A stretch of 64,000 bases of DNA from Alentia gelatinosa (GCA_950022655.1 OX465584.1:7593124-7657123), one strand, 5' to 3'. Numbered from the stretch's first letter, positions 45,571 through 56,779 are shown. Program-made: numbers and translations. The notes: a model not told the origin generated them from the letters alone.

Positions 45571-45850
45571 TTTATCTTAGCCTGGAATAAACGTCCATAG
45601 GCTTAGCATTACGAACTCGTTCTCAACAGGCTTGCGAGAACGGTAACTCATTCTCAACGGGTGATAAAGAGATGAATATTTCCAGGTTAAGATAAAATCA
45701 GAAACATATTCGTGCTTGGTCTGAGTCCCTGTTCGCCATCTCATTTGGAGTGCTTCAGAATATTCACTCGGCTATTGCCTCGTTCATAATACCGCGCACT
45801 CCAAACTCGATGGCGAACGAGGACACAGACCGAACACTCATCAGTTTCTT
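45571..45850. mobile_element. Family E element, copy 2
   Basis: The terminal block TTTATCTTAGCCTGGAATAA pairs with TTTCCAGGTTAAGATAAAAT. A palindrome follows with arms TTCGCCATCTCATTTGGAGT and CTCCAAACTCGATGGCGAAC, tip CTCGGCTATTGCCTCGTTCA. Confidence 0.72.
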
Positions 45851-46167
45851 TTTTATTATATTGATTATAACAGTGCTCATATTTCAGTTTTATCAATATA
45901 CATATTTAGTCATCAGTTCATAATTATCCTCAGTGCTTGTGCAGGATGAATGGTGATGTCGCCGTATAATTTTTTGTTCTAACGGTCATGCATCGATGTA
46001 CCCCACGGGTTAATAAAAAAAGGTAAACACAAATGACTTAAAAAACTAAAACCTGCTAAGCATATCACGGTCTCTACTCATACGCTTTCCACCATCGCAG
46101 CAAATAAGATAAAGCTGATTAGAAAAATGCGGATAACCATCGAAACTAATACTAGTTCCCACGAGAG

Positions 46168-46181
46168 CCACTAGGGGGCAG
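46168..46181 (+). promoter_or_regulatory. CTCF-like motif (strongest in window)
   Basis: CCACTAGGGGGCAG followed by CACTGCG is an exact fit to the CTCF core with the usual downstream GC context. It lies 25 bp left of a family N element. Confidence 0.5.
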
Positions 46182-46205
46182 CACTGCGATGTCCACACCA
46201 CTTGG

Positions 46206-46480
46206 GTGCACCCCTCTCATAAGATCTCACACTCTCTAAGTCGCAATCTGTACAAGGTTCTCACTGCACTCTATGGGAGAAGAATTCCTAACGAGCTAGA
46301 CTTAAAGCCTTGAGAATCCACTGGCATCATTGAGATTTTAGGAATCTTTGGTTGCATTGATGTACGTCTTTAGCACGGGAGGCAGCCTAGTTCGTTAAGA
46401 ATTCTTCTCCCTTAGAGCGTAGTACAGAGTTCAGAGTACAGAATACGACTTAGAGAGTGTGAGATCTTATGAGGGATGCT
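46206..46480. mobile_element. Family N element, copy 3
   Basis: GTGCACCCCTCTCATAAGAT at the left; GTGTGAGATCTTATGAGGGA at the right, where the terminus is slightly worn. The CCACCTAGCGGGA centre is deleted. Confidence 0.75.
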
Positions 46481-46814
46481 TTGGTTCCATGCATCACTTC
46501 TGGTATTAAAACAATAGATATTTGCCTCATGTTGCCGACCACAAATTAGAGTTGACATTACATGAGTGAAAAAACTAAAATAAACATTAGAGTTGATTCA
46601 TATAGAAAGGCTAGAGTTTTGGCATTACTTGGTACCACTTCTTTATATCTGTGGCCGTGAGATTTGATTTTTTTTCTCCTTTTGAGAATGGAACTCGGGT
46701 TGAATTTACATATATCTAGCATGAGCCCAGCTAGGAGGTGTCCATACTAGAACCTGGTTAGGCCGAGTTAGGGGCTTCCAACGGTTAACACATTCCTTCC
46801 GTGTACCAATTGAT

Positions 46815-46965
46815 TTCTCTCTGTATTTTTCCCCATGGACTTAACATTGGAAACTCGTACTCAACTCAAATTGGTCGGTGATAGGGGTGACTTTACGGGG
46901 GTGATCGTTGAGTATTTTTTTCTAATGTTATTCCTATGGCTAAACTTGTACTAGGGGTGAGATAA
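46815..46965. mobile_element. Family A/A3 fragment
   Basis: TTTTTCCCCATGGACTTAAC, then GGTGATCGTTGAGTATTTTT, and the terminal ACTAGGGGTGAGATAAA. Confidence 0.6.
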
Positions 46966-48031
46966 ACGCAGATATAAAAGAACCTCCGATACAGGTGTAG
47001 TGTGTCAAAAATGATAAAAACAACACACAAAAAACAAACTTTTTTAGGGCATGGATAGAACGCAACCACGATCTATGCCCCAGAAAAATTGGAAATATAT
47101 AAAAAATGAAAACATGTTTAGTATTCAGAATATACACGTTCTTACAATTTTAGTTATGACTAGATGATAGATCGCAGGGTATCAAGTTAATTGCTACACT
47201 ATGATTCCACTTCACATTGATCTATTTGGTTTTAGATAATCCAATTATGAGGTTTTATTCAAGCGGCGCATATATATAGAATTCCGAGCTGGTTTAGTGC
47301 GAATGAGACCAGACTAATAATAGCCCTAAAAAGGTACAACCAATACCCCACAAAGCAATTTCATACAGCGTGAATTTTTGCTCCAAAAGTGGAGGTACTC
47401 TATGTTAGTTTTAGGTGTTACGGTGGTTTAAAAAAGGCACAGCTGCATAAGAATCGCATTGTGGGTGTTAGGATGTAAAGGGAAAATGTGGAAATCGTCG
47501 CTGTTAATGGCATTACGAGGGTAATTGTACAAACTCGTCACGGCATGTTATATACGTGAAAATGTACCAGCGTTCTGTAGGAGGGGCGGGGGAGAGGAAG
47601 GAGAGACTAGTATTATTTTCCTGAACTGTGCTATGCGAGTCAGTGTAAAACTAAGACTTATGTGAGATATGTGTGTAGACGAGGCGTATCGATTGAATCT
47701 ACCAGTCCCCACCGCGTTAAAAAAAATTCCTACCACGGAATCGCTACTCGATTCCACTGGAACGAGAGAAATACGACATGAGACTTATGTGAGACTTTCA
47801 TGAGACATTGGTGTATTCTTTATTCCTACTTTAAAAAAAAAAAAAAAATTATTTATCAAACATAGTCTTCTTGCTTCGGTACTGTTCCGTCAACGACAGA
47901 TGTTCATCTGCTAGTTGTACAACGCCTTAAAAAGCTTATATAAAGCAATTAAACTCTGTTAATTAATTCAAAAGAATAGGCCCCGCCCTACACACCATTG
48001 AGCATGTGCAGAGCGGGGCTACCAAGGGCAT
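46966..48031. other. No gene seen
   Basis: AT-rich unique DNA with an A-run near 47833-47848. Short frames on either strand are unremarkable. Confidence 0.5.
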
Positions 48032-48426
48032 TTATTAGTGCGTGCTTGTATGCGCTAAATACATCATCTAGAGGTTAGAGGGGTCCATATAGACTTTCAG
48101 GGTACTGCATGAAAATTATCCCTTCACTATCTGTGTGCTATTCACCGTGATATTGAGAACAGAGCAGGGTGCCCGTGTCTGAAGGTCTTAGAGGTGTGCC
48201 CAGCTGACCATGACCAATCACTCCAAGACTGAAATACCTCATTGACCTACTGGTATTTGATATGTTTTGATCCTAGTCTCAGGCAGTTGAAGAAATGGCA
48301 AGTTGACTGGGTGCAAGTGGGTTACAGAAATGATCCATAGACTGAATGTAACCCAAAACCTTTTAGTAATCTATTTAAAATTGCACGCTCATTCATCAAT
48401 GATGAATATTCTATTTGCTCCTAGTT
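48032..48426 (+). mobile_element. Family I element, copy 5
   Basis: TTAGTGCGTGCTTGTATGCG, ATTGAGAACAGAGCAGGGTG, ATCCATAGACTGAATGTAAC and TTCTATTTGCTCCTAGTT in family order. Confidence 0.77.
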
Positions 48427-48639
48427 CACTGGGAGTAGCGTGGCACACTGTCAGGCCTTGTGTACATGTACCCTGGGCAACTTTGAGGCAAAGGTCGTCT
48501 ATAGGAGCGCTAAAGCATGGGAGTAGCGTTAGGGCATCGCTACCTGCACCGATTGTCCGACTGGAGCTATGAAACCGACACCTAGAGAAATTATAGAAAT
48601 GAGTGTATATAATTTACCATATAAATCTGTGCAAATCCA

Positions 48640-49115
48640 TTTATATGTAAACCACAAAATACTCCCCAAAGCACTAAGAATTTAGGATATTTTGAAAACT
48701 GGGCCAGGGACCTGTTTCAATAGATTCGTGACATGTCTAGATAGCGTCTAGATAGTGTGTACGGTTTCATAAGAACTAGACATTAGACTTTGTTTTGTCC
48801 GATCTTGCTTACACTGTTGGTGCCGCTTTTCATGTCTGTCTAACACTTTTGTCACAAAACTAATGAAACAGGTCCATGATGTGTAGATTTGTCTAATTTT
48901 TATGTTTGGGGTCTCTCTTTTCCAAAGGGCAGCTACTTGTGTTGTCACAAAACGAGACAACCCAATCTGTCTGTATGGTGTCACAGACATGTCATGAAAC
49001 TAGTGAAACAGGTCCCTGATTTGAGCCCAAACAGGCAGGTTTTGGCAGAGATATGAGTGGCCACAGGAAGTAGAGGGCAAGATCTCTGCTAGGAGAGTGC
49101 TAGAGATCTAAGGGC
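48640..49115. mobile_element. Family V fragment, interrupted
   Basis: AAGAATTTAGGATATTTTGA and CCCAAACAGGCAGGTTTTGG match 19940-20010, but the two halves are separated by the element at 48705-49019. It ends with the CTCTGCTAGGAGAGTGCTAG block. Confidence 0.6.
48705..49019. mobile_element. Inverted-repeat element CAGGGACCTG...CAGGTCCCTG
   Basis: The left end CAGGGACCTGTTTCAATAG and right end CTAGTGAAACAGGTCCCTG pair; ACATGTC/GACATGT lie next. An inner TGAAACAGGTCC recurs at 48865. Comparison with 19.97 kb shows it sits inside an older repeat. A clean target duplication is not visible; the CAGGG ends suggest hAT, with low certainty. Confidence 0.7.
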
Positions 49116-49814
49116 ATTCAGTCAGGTCTGACACTCAGCTAGGTAAAGTATCCACCCCTAATCTGTTCGTTCTCTCCATGTACAGGGACAGGGCCAGGTA
49201 CACTATCTGACACTCAGCAGTTTACACACAGAGGCGTGATTACCGACCATGACAAGCACCATAGGCAGAACAATGACCACAACAAGAAAATATGGTAACT
49301 AGAACAATATATGCTCAATATCTATGTATATATCTGTGTACCTGTATCTGTGTATCTCTATTTACACAGGGTAATCTCACTGTATTTTGTACGTTTTGTA
49401 ATGAATTTGCAAGGCCAGGTGAGAGAAAGTTAGCAGGGCAGTGAGCCATGACATGAGGGTCAAGGCTGGACGGGTCCTGTAAAGGTTATATGTAAACATG
49501 ATATTTGTTGGAGGGAGGGAAGGTATCTATGTAACTCTGTCTATCATGTGTCTCTCTATATATCTGTATACATGTGGATCTGTGTATCTTTGTCTGTGCA
49601 TTTCCGAAAATTGACACACAGGGCACCCATCACGATGACTCCTGGCATCCCGTACTCTCCAGAGCCCTTTGCACATTTGCGCATGGTGAACGGTTGTTTA
49701 TATACTGAAAAGGTAGAGTACCACGGCTTGTTTCACGGCTCGCTCGGCTTTACGGCTCCAAGACAAGAATTTGTGTCTGGCCGCTCGCATGAGAGACCAG
49801 AGAAGAGTGGTGAA
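49116..49814. other. No gene seen
   Basis: Unique DNA with scattered CTGTGTATC words near 49320-49370 and 49545-49590. No splice-bordered frame. Confidence 0.5.
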
Positions 49815-52555
49815 TAGGGGCGTGTGGGGGAGGGGTGTGGGGTAGAGGGGTGTGGGGTAGAGGGGTGTGGGGTAGAGGGGTGTGGGGTAGAGGGGTGTGG
49901 GGTAGAGGGGTGTGGGGTAGAGGGGTGTGGGGTAGAGGGGTGTGGGGTAGAGGGGTGTGGGGTAGAGGGGTGTGGGGTACAGGGGTGTGGGGTAGAGGGA
50001 TGTGGGGTAGAGGGGTGTGGGGTAGAGGGGTGTGGGGTAGAGGGGTGTGGGGTAGAGGGGTGTGGGGTACAGGGGTGTGGGGTAGAGGGGTGTGGGGTAC
50101 AGGGGTGTGGGGTAGAGGGGTGTGGGGTACAGGGGTGTGGGGTAGAGGGGTGTGGGGTAGAGGGGTGTGGGGTAGAGGGTCGTGGGTTGGAGGGATGTGG
50201 GGTAGAGGTATGTGGGGTAGAGGGGTGTGGGGTACAGGGGTGTGGGTTGGAGGGATGTGGGGTAGAGGGGTGTCGGATAAAGGGGTGTCAGGTAGAAGGG
50301 TGTGAGGTGGTTGGGTATTGGGTAGAGGGGTGTGGGGTAGAGGTGTGTTGGGTAGAGGGGTGTGGGTTGGGGGGTGTGGGGTAGAGGGGTGTGGGGTAGA
50401 GGGTTGTGGGGTAGAGGGGTATGGGGTAGAGGGGTGTGGGGTAGAGGGGTGTGGGGTAGAGGGGTTTTGGGTAGAGGGGTGTGGGGTAGAGGGGTGTGGG
50501 GTAGAGGGTATGCAGGGTAGAGGGGTGCGGGGTAAATGGGTGCGGCGTAAATGGGTGCGGCGTAGAGGGGTGTGGGGTAGAGGGGTGTGGGGTAGAGGGG
50601 TGTGGGGTAGAGGGGTGTGGGGTAGAGGGGTGTGGGGTAGAGGGTGTGGGGTAGAGGGGTGTGGGGTAGAGGGCTGTGTGGTGGAGGGGTGTGGGTTAGA
50701 GGGGTGTGGGGTAGAGGAGTGTGGGGTAGAGGGGTGTGGGGTAGAGGGTGTGGGGTAGAGGGGTGTGGGGTAGAGGGGTGTGGGGTAGAGTAGTGTGGGG
50801 TGGAGGGTTGTGGGGTAGAGGGGTGTGGGGTAGAGGGTATGCAGGGTAGAGGGGTGCGGGGTAGAGGGGTGCGGGGTAGAGGGGTGTGTGGTGGAGGGGT
50901 GTGGGTTAGAGGGGTGTGGGGGAGAGGGGTGTGGGGTAGAGGGTGTGGGGTAGAGGGGTGTGGGGTAGAGTAGTGTGGGGTAGAGGGTGTGGGTTGGAGG
51001 TGTATGGGGTAGAGGGGGCGGAGTGGTAGTGTCTGATTTAAATGCTGTACCATGCTCAACCAGTGTGGGTGTGGGGTAGAGGGGTGTGGGGTAGAGGGGT
51101 GTGGGGTAGAGGGTATGCAGGGTAGAGGGGTGCGGGGTAGAGGGGTGCGGGGTAAAGGGGTGCGGCGTAGAGGGTTGTGGGGTAGAGGGGTGTGGGGTAG
51201 AGGGGTGTGGGGTAGAGGGGTGTGTGGTGGAGGGGTGTGGGTTAGAGGGGTGTGGGTTAGAGGGGTGTGGGGTAGAGGGGTGTGTGGTGGAGGGGTGTGG
51301 GTTAGAGGGGTGTGGGTTAGAGGGGTGTGGGTTAGAGGGGTGTGGGGTAGAGGGGTGTGGGGTAGAGGGGTGTGGGGTAGAGGGGTGTGGGGTAGAGGGG
51401 TGTGGGGTAGAGGGGTGTGGGGTAGAGGGCTGTGGGATAGAGGGGTGTGGGGTAGAGGGGTGTGGGTTAGAGGGGTGTGGGGTAGAGGGGCGTGTGGTGG
51501 AGGGGTGTGGGGTAGAGGAGTGTGGGGTAGAGGGGTGTGGGGTAGAGGGGTGTGTGGTGGAGGGGTGTGGGGTAGAGGGGTGTGTGGTGGAGGGGTGTGG
51601 GGTAGAGGGGTGTTGGGTAGAGGGGTGTGGGGTAGAGGGGTGTGGGGTGGAGGGGTGTGGTGGAGGGGTGTGGTGGAGGGGTGTGGGGTAGAGGGGTGTG
51701 GGGTAGAGAGGTGTGGGGTAAAGAGGTGTGGGGTGGAGGGGTGTGGGGTAGAGGAGTGTGGGGTAGAGGGGTGTGGGGTAGAGGGGTGTGGAGTAGAGGG
51801 GTGTTGGGTAGAGGAGTGTGGGGTAGAGGAGTGTGGGGTAGAGGAGTGTGGGGTAGAGGGGTGTGGGGTGGAGGGGTGTGGGGTAGAAGGGTATGGGGTG
51901 GAGGGGTGTGTGGTAGAGGGGTGTGTGGTAGAGGGGTGTGGGGCAGAGGGGTGTTGGGTAGAGGAGTGTGGGGTAGAGGAGTGTGGGGTAGAGGAGTGTG
52001 GGGTAGAGGGGTGTGGGGTAGAGGAGTGTGGGGTAGAGGGGTGTGGGATAGAGGGGTGTGGGGTAGAGGGGCGTGGGGTGGAGGGGCGTGTGGTGGAGGG
52101 GCGTGGGGTAGAGGAGTGTGGGGTAGAGGAGTGTGGGGTGGAGGGGCGTGTGGTGGAGGGGTGTGGGGTAGAGGAGTGTGGGGTAGAGTGGTGTGAGGTG
52201 GGGGTGTAAGGTGGAGGGGTGTGGGGTAGAGGGGTGCGCGGTAGAGGGGTGTTGGGTAGAGGGGTGTGGGGTAGAGGGGTGTGGGGTAGAGGGGTGTGGG
52301 GTAGAGGGGTGTGGGGTAGAGGGGTGCGCGGTAGAGGGGTGTTGGGTAGAGGGGTGTGGGGTAGAGGGGTGTGGGGTAGAGGGGTGTGGGGTAGAGGGGT
52401 GTGGGGTAGAGGGGTGCGCGGTAGAGGGGTGTTGGGTAGAGGGGTGTGGGGTAGAGGGGTGTGGGGTAGAGGGGTGTGGGGTAGAGGGGTGTGGGGTGGA
52501 GGGGTGTGGGGTAGAAGGGTAGTGGGTAGAGGTGTGCGGGGTCGTGGTGTCGCGG
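49815..52555. repeat. 2.7-kb G-rich 15-bp minisatellite (GGGGTAGAGGGGTGT)
   Basis: About 180 units of GTAGAGGGGTGTGGG with single-base variants (GTTGGGT, GTGTGGTGG, GCGCGGT). Higher-order blocks repeat: for example, a six-unit block beginning GCGCGGTAGAGGGGTGTTGG recurs at 52236, 52326 and 52416, 90 bp apart. A non-repeat island lies at 51010-51065. All G is on the plus strand. The frames of over 900 codons on the minus strand are artefacts of the period. Confidence 0.97.
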
Positions 52556-52640
52556 CACCTGAGCTCTGGCACCGTGGGCGCCACCGGTAGTATGTCCATA
52601 GACGCCATCTGGTGAATAATGGCGCCACTACTCCCGGACA

Positions 52641-52770
52641 CTTTATTACCTACCACATATAAAACGTGTAGATTCGGGTAGAATCCGTCTGGAGTTGCTC
52701 CCGCTCATAAAGACAGAGTGAACAAGACCTATGTTTGGAGACTGAGGGCCCACGAGAGGGAAATTCTCGT
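52641..52770. mobile_element. Family T repeat, copy 2
   Basis: TTTATTACCTACCACATATA, then AAAACGTGTAGATTCGG, CTGGAGTTGCTCCCGC and AAGACCTATGTTTGGAGACT. Confidence 0.55.
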
Positions 52771-53260
52771 ACAGTACTTAACTGAATCCTGCAACTACTT
52801 TTTGTGTTTCTCTAAACAGATGTACTTCTATCGATTTGTTTCGATCCATACTGAAATCATAATTTAGAACTGTCGTTTTCCAATTGCTTTGTCCCGTGAT
52901 CAGCCACGAGAATTTTTGCGCTGGTAGCCGGCAAATACCTGTGTAACACGAAATAATAACCACGAGTGTACGATGTTCACCCGCAAGAGGGAACGACAGC
53001 AGTTGGGAATTATTAGACTTAGTAGAAAACGAACGAGAGTTAGACTTGTTTACGTTTATGCCACGATGGTCAGGTCGTGTATTACTAAACGAGGTGTAGA
53101 GGGGTTTTCAAGTTTCCTCAAGCCCAATAAAAATGTGTTATATACCGATGAATAGGGGAGATCCATTTTCTGATATCCTAATTGGGTCCGAAGTTATCAA
53201 ACCTTGAATTACAAAATCTATTTTCTATGAATATACTCACACACACTGATAATCTATTTT
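52771..53260. other. No gene; family B module fragment
   Basis: At 53015-53100 the module ACGAACGAGAGTTAGACTTG and TTTATGCCACGATGGTCAGG matches 61563-61615. The rest is unique. Confidence 0.5.
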
Positions 53261-53391
53261 TGGTAGGGTGTCCGTCGGAGGTGCTCGCTTATACGTGAGG
53301 TTAAAATAAACATCTAATAGAGGGAGAAAATTCCGTTCCGACGAAAAGTGTCCGCTTACGCGGGGTGCCCGTTAGGCGGGGTTCTACTGTA
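53261..53391. mobile_element. Family P element, copy 3 (left end worn)
   Basis: The right end GTTAGGCGGGGTTCTACTG then TA; interior AAATAAACATCTAATAGAGG. The left end is reduced to GGTAGGGTGTCCG. Confidence 0.7.
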
Positions 53392-53485
53392 TCTGTGTGT
53401 ATGTGTATGTCAGTGTGTGTCTGTATATAGTCTGTCTGTCTATCCATGTAGCTGTATGGCTGTTTATCTAAATATCTATGTACAG

Positions 53486-53488
<3 letters not shown>

Positions 53489-53545
<57 letters not shown>

Positions 53546-53552
53546 TATATAA
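53489..53552. repeat. (AT)n microsatellite
   Basis: About 25 AT dinucleotides, one ATAC interruption, then seven more. Confidence 0.95.
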
Positions 53553-53622
53553 TATGTGTGTGCAGGATATACAACCCTCTGGATGTCTATATAAATACTC
53601 TTAGCGAGTTAAGCGGAATCCA

Positions 53623-53847
53623 ATGGAACTAATTCCCGTTAGTGGCGCCACCACTGGACAGGTAGCGAATCAGACAGTTCACCTTGTCCCATTCGTCACT
53701 GGAAATTTTTCTCTGACGGACATACTTGCGAAATGGAGCGCTGTACTTTTTTTCCTGCTTTGTGTAGTGATTTGCCAGCTACGCAAGTACAAGTACGATG
53801 GGCGTACTTCTAAGGACTGCCCCAAATGCAGGAATACTACCCAATAG
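53623..53847 (+). CDS. Small open frame with one hydrophobic stretch, doubtful
   Basis: Seventy-four codons with a plausible membrane helix (WSAVLFFLLCVVICQL) followed by basic residues and a CPKC pair. No family, splice site or promoter evidence supports it, and it ends at the border of a repeat. Chance is likely. Confidence 0.15.
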   Translation: MELIPVSGATTGQVANQTVHLVPFVTGNFSLTDILAKWSAVLFFLLCVVICQLRKYKYDGRTSKDCPKCRNTTQ

Positions 53848-54112
53848 AAATTAGTATGGTGACATGGCATTTTTTAACATTTCTCATTTGTACATTTTCC
53901 CAACTATGAGAATCAAGAATTATTTGAAGATAGCAACAGAACATCAGTGTCATTTAGCAACAAAGTAAAAATATTGCAGTTTCCCATAGACAACAATAGT
54001 TAAGCACTTACATTTTCAGATGGCCCTCCCATAGAAGTTAGCATGGTGACATGCCATTTTTTTATTTGCAAAACTCAAAAGAACTTAGAAATCACCTAAC
54101 TACCAGCATTTG
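53840..54112 (+). repeat. Family G repeat, copy 2
   Basis: AGAAATTAGTATGGTGACAT, AAGAATTATTTGAAGATAGC, TTTCAGATGGCCCTCCCATA and ACCAGCATTTGTCTT follow 14780-15112 with scattered differences. Confidence 0.7.
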
Positions 54113-54267
54113 TCTTTAGAACGAGAGATGTATGGCGCCGCCTATGGCCTGGTATTGCACATCAGCTTGTACACATTGATCGATACCGGGCACGTTCAGA
54201 AACCAGAAGATGGATAAATAGATAATGCCAACCCAGACTAAACATACCTCTGTACTAGTACTTTAGG

Positions 54268-54401
54268 GAAACTAGTTATCCTAATTGGGACGGGTCCTCG
54301 TACCGCGTTTCTTTCGCTAAATCTACCGCATTCGCTCTACGAGCTCATTTAGCGAAAGAAACAAGGTACGAGGACCTGTCCCAATTAGGTTAACAAGTTT
54401 C
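54268..54401. mobile_element. Long hairpin (inverted repeat, ~55-bp arms)
   Basis: The arm GAAACTAGTTATCCTAATTG, GGACGGGTCCTCGTACC, TTTCTTTCGCTAAAT pairs with the reverse complement ending GGTTAACAAGTTTC. The loop is about 25 bp (CTACCGCATTCGCTCTACG). Confidence 0.8.
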
Positions 54402-54792
54402 ACTTGTACTATACACCTCTAAATACTCGTAATTATTTAATAACTTACAAAAATAAGTCAATGTCGAAGCCGAAATCAAACTGTGCTGCTAGTACGGATG
54501 TTGTTTTATGCTACGCACCATGCGCATGCGTCATCATAACTCTCCACGCAGAGACATTCAGCGCAACGCATACAACAACATCTGGGTGGAGCCTATTGAA
54601 TGTTCAAAGTGTGGTGGTATGGTGCCATACCAGCACAGTATGGTGGTACGTCTCAAATACCAATTGGACAGCTAAGGTTGGTATTTGGAGTATTTCAGTG
54701 CATAGGTGTATAGTACAGGGGTGAAGCGTGGTGGGTCTGTAACACAACACAACAGAAATAAAGAGTTCTCTATCTATACACTCAATGTAACC

Positions 54793-55317
54793 TAGTCCGA
54801 GAGACTTTGACTGCCTAGCGGACAGTCAGAGAGCACAACCGCTTATTCCCATAGTACAAAATATCAGGTCCTTGGTTCTCTGTAATACTGTCAATGTAAG
54901 TGCATTTTTATCCTCCCTTACCTTCAGAAATGTATAATAATTCCTTTTTGATGATACAACTCCTGTTTTGTTCCTTTGTGTTACTTTCGAGAGCCTTTTT
55001 GTACAACTCATTTAACCACATTTCAACAGTTCCAACTCATGTCGGCCATATTTGATAAGCTGGTTCCTGGCAATCCCCTGTGAAGGATTTCCTGCACTTT
55101 TGAAACCAGTTCTTTGTTATTTTTGGCGCCTGCAGAATACATAGACACAGATTTTACAAACACTGGCTGTTCAAAATCAGAAAGATTCAACCTATATTTA
55201 TAAGGAAAACGGCTGCTGAGCTGAGATGTACATTTTTGGTCGATCTGTTAGCCTAGGCCTCTATGGGTGTGCTCTCTGACTGTCTGCACCGCTTCACAGT
55301 CAGAGCCTCTCGGACTA
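54793..55317. mobile_element. Family R element with 9-bp target duplication
   Basis: The ends TAGTCCGAGAGACTTTGACT and AGTCAGAGCCTCTCGGACTA pair, with GGACAGTCAGAGAGCAC facing GTGCTCTCTGACTGTC further in. AATGTAACC is duplicated at 54784-54792 and 55318-55326. The host is a family I copy whose intact form (GACTGAATGTAACCGAAACC at about 36030) shows the empty site. The interior (54826-55011, minus) is open for 61 codons but unrecognised. Confidence 0.88.
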
Positions 55318-55402
55318 AATGTAACCCAGACCTTTTATTTGTTATTCATTTATAATTTCACGCTCATTCATGAATGATGAACATCCTATTTGCTCCTAGT
55401 TC
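55318..55402 (+). mobile_element. Family I element, copy 6 (right part)
   Basis: Continues AATGTAACCCAGACCTTTTA through ATTTGCTCCTAGTTC. The left remnant (CTATACACTCAATGTAACC) lies on the other side of the family R insertion. Confidence 0.72.
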
Positions 55403-55483
55403 TTTAGATGGGCGTTACCTGTTCCATTGTTCATTGGAGCAGGGAACCAGTCTGAGATAAGTTAGGCACATCAGTATTAGAGG

Positions 55484-56225
55484 GAGACTATGTTCCGGTG
55501 AGCAAAGGTTCAAAGTTACGAGGTGAGGACCGGAAAAAACTACTGCCCAAGACGTCAGCCGCGGGCAATAGTACTTGGTTTCCCTATTCCTATATACTTT
55601 CAAATATCGATAAAAATGGCTACCCTTATAGAGTAACTGCAACAGCTATGTTTTCGTCCCGGCGCTCTTTATATCACGTGGTCAACCCGGGACGAAAACG
55701 TCAGCCCGGGACGAAAACATCAGCCCGGGACGAAAACGTGACCCCCACTACACAACTTTTAATTACTGCACCCCCAGCAGCGGTATGTAATTATAGAAGT
55801 TTCGGAAATGGGTATATAGGAATAGAGGGAAACTATGTTCCGGTGAGCAAAAGTTCAAAGTTACGAGGTAAGACTCGGAAAAATTACTGCCCAAGGCGTC
55901 AGCCGCGGGCAGTAATTTTTCCGAGCCTTACCGAGTAACTTTGACTTTTGCTTACCGGTACTTCGTTTCCCTATTCCTATATACCTTCAAATATCGATAC
56001 AAATGCTTAATTCTTTACCTGAAATACTTCCGAAGCAAATGGCCCCCCTTATCGAGTAACCACAACAGCTATTGTTTCATCCTGCTGCTGTATTGTATCA
56101 CGTGATCAGAGCGGGACGAAAACGTCAGAGCGGGACGAAAACATGAGAGCGGGACGAAAACGTCAACCTCAACACATAACTTATTTTTAATGCACCCCCA
56201 GCAGCGGTATGTAACTCTAGTTAGT
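55484..56225. mobile_element. Family S foldback repeat, two tandem copies
   Basis: Copy 1 (55484-55800) and copy 2 (55829-56225) both start GGGAAACTATGTTCCGGTGA-like or equivalent, hold three GGGACGAAAACGTCAG units, and end CACCCCCAGCAGCGGTATGT. Copy 2 contains a 119-bp palindrome (55840-55958): CCGGTGAGCAAAAGTTCAAA pairs with TTTGACTTTTGCTTACCGG around GGCGTCAGCCG. Copy 1 lacks the second arm at that point. Confidence 0.75.
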
Positions 56226-56552
56226 TCAAAAATGGGTATATATAGGAATCATAGTTCTCGAATGTGCCTATGACTCAGTGCCTGGGGAGTAGCCCCACTG
56301 AACCACACCAGTCTACACTCGCCAATCGTCGTGCCGGCCTTGCTGTGGGGTTACTTCGCTCAAAGATTTCCCTACCCTGAAAATGCTTGAACTGATCCAG
56401 TCACACCCCTGGCGCTATCCGGTACTTTTACTCAGACGCTCGCTATTATTAAAAAGTTCTGTCAGTCTCAATGGATCTTGCTATACAATATGTTGTTATT
56501 CATTTATGAGCTAATTTTATATGTTACAGGAAAGCTAAGGCTAGAGTTCGCG

Positions 56553-56563
56553 GGTTCGATTCC
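56553..56563 (+). other. Isolated pol III B-box match
   Basis: GGTTCGATTCC is a perfect B box, preceded by CTAAGGCTAGAGTTCGC. Only three base pairs of a T stem form and no A box or acceptor stem is seen. At best this is a tRNA-derived SINE scrap, not a tRNA gene. Confidence 0.3.
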
Positions 56564-56779
56564 CCGACACGGCAGATATCCCTCTAAAAGGCCACTAAAA
56601 AAAACAACTTGTTTCTCATCACCGCGCGCATCTGCAAAAACGATTTTAGAAGATTTCTCTCTTTTTTTGTGGTTAAAATAGGATGAACCTCGATAGAAAT
56701 TTTGAAAAGTATGTGTATTTGGTATCAAATTAAAGCTCCTCATGCCAGGGATGCTTTCAATGTATAAGCAGTATAAATC

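Noticed and set aside
51052..52209. Plus-strand frame with Gly-Val-Glu-Gly-Cys repeats, resembling a structural protein
   Set aside because: Same array read on the other strand; equivalent frames exist in other phases. No start context or splice support.
49698..52656. Minus-strand frames of 976 and 968 codons (repeating Pro-His-Thr-Pro-Leu and similar)
   Set aside because: They are the products of a 15-bp minisatellite whose period keeps all three minus frames open. There are no flanking exons, signal or unique domain.
56530..56600. Possible tRNA gene at a perfect B box
   Set aside because: The T stem has only three pairs, and no A box, anticodon arm or acceptor stem can be drawn.
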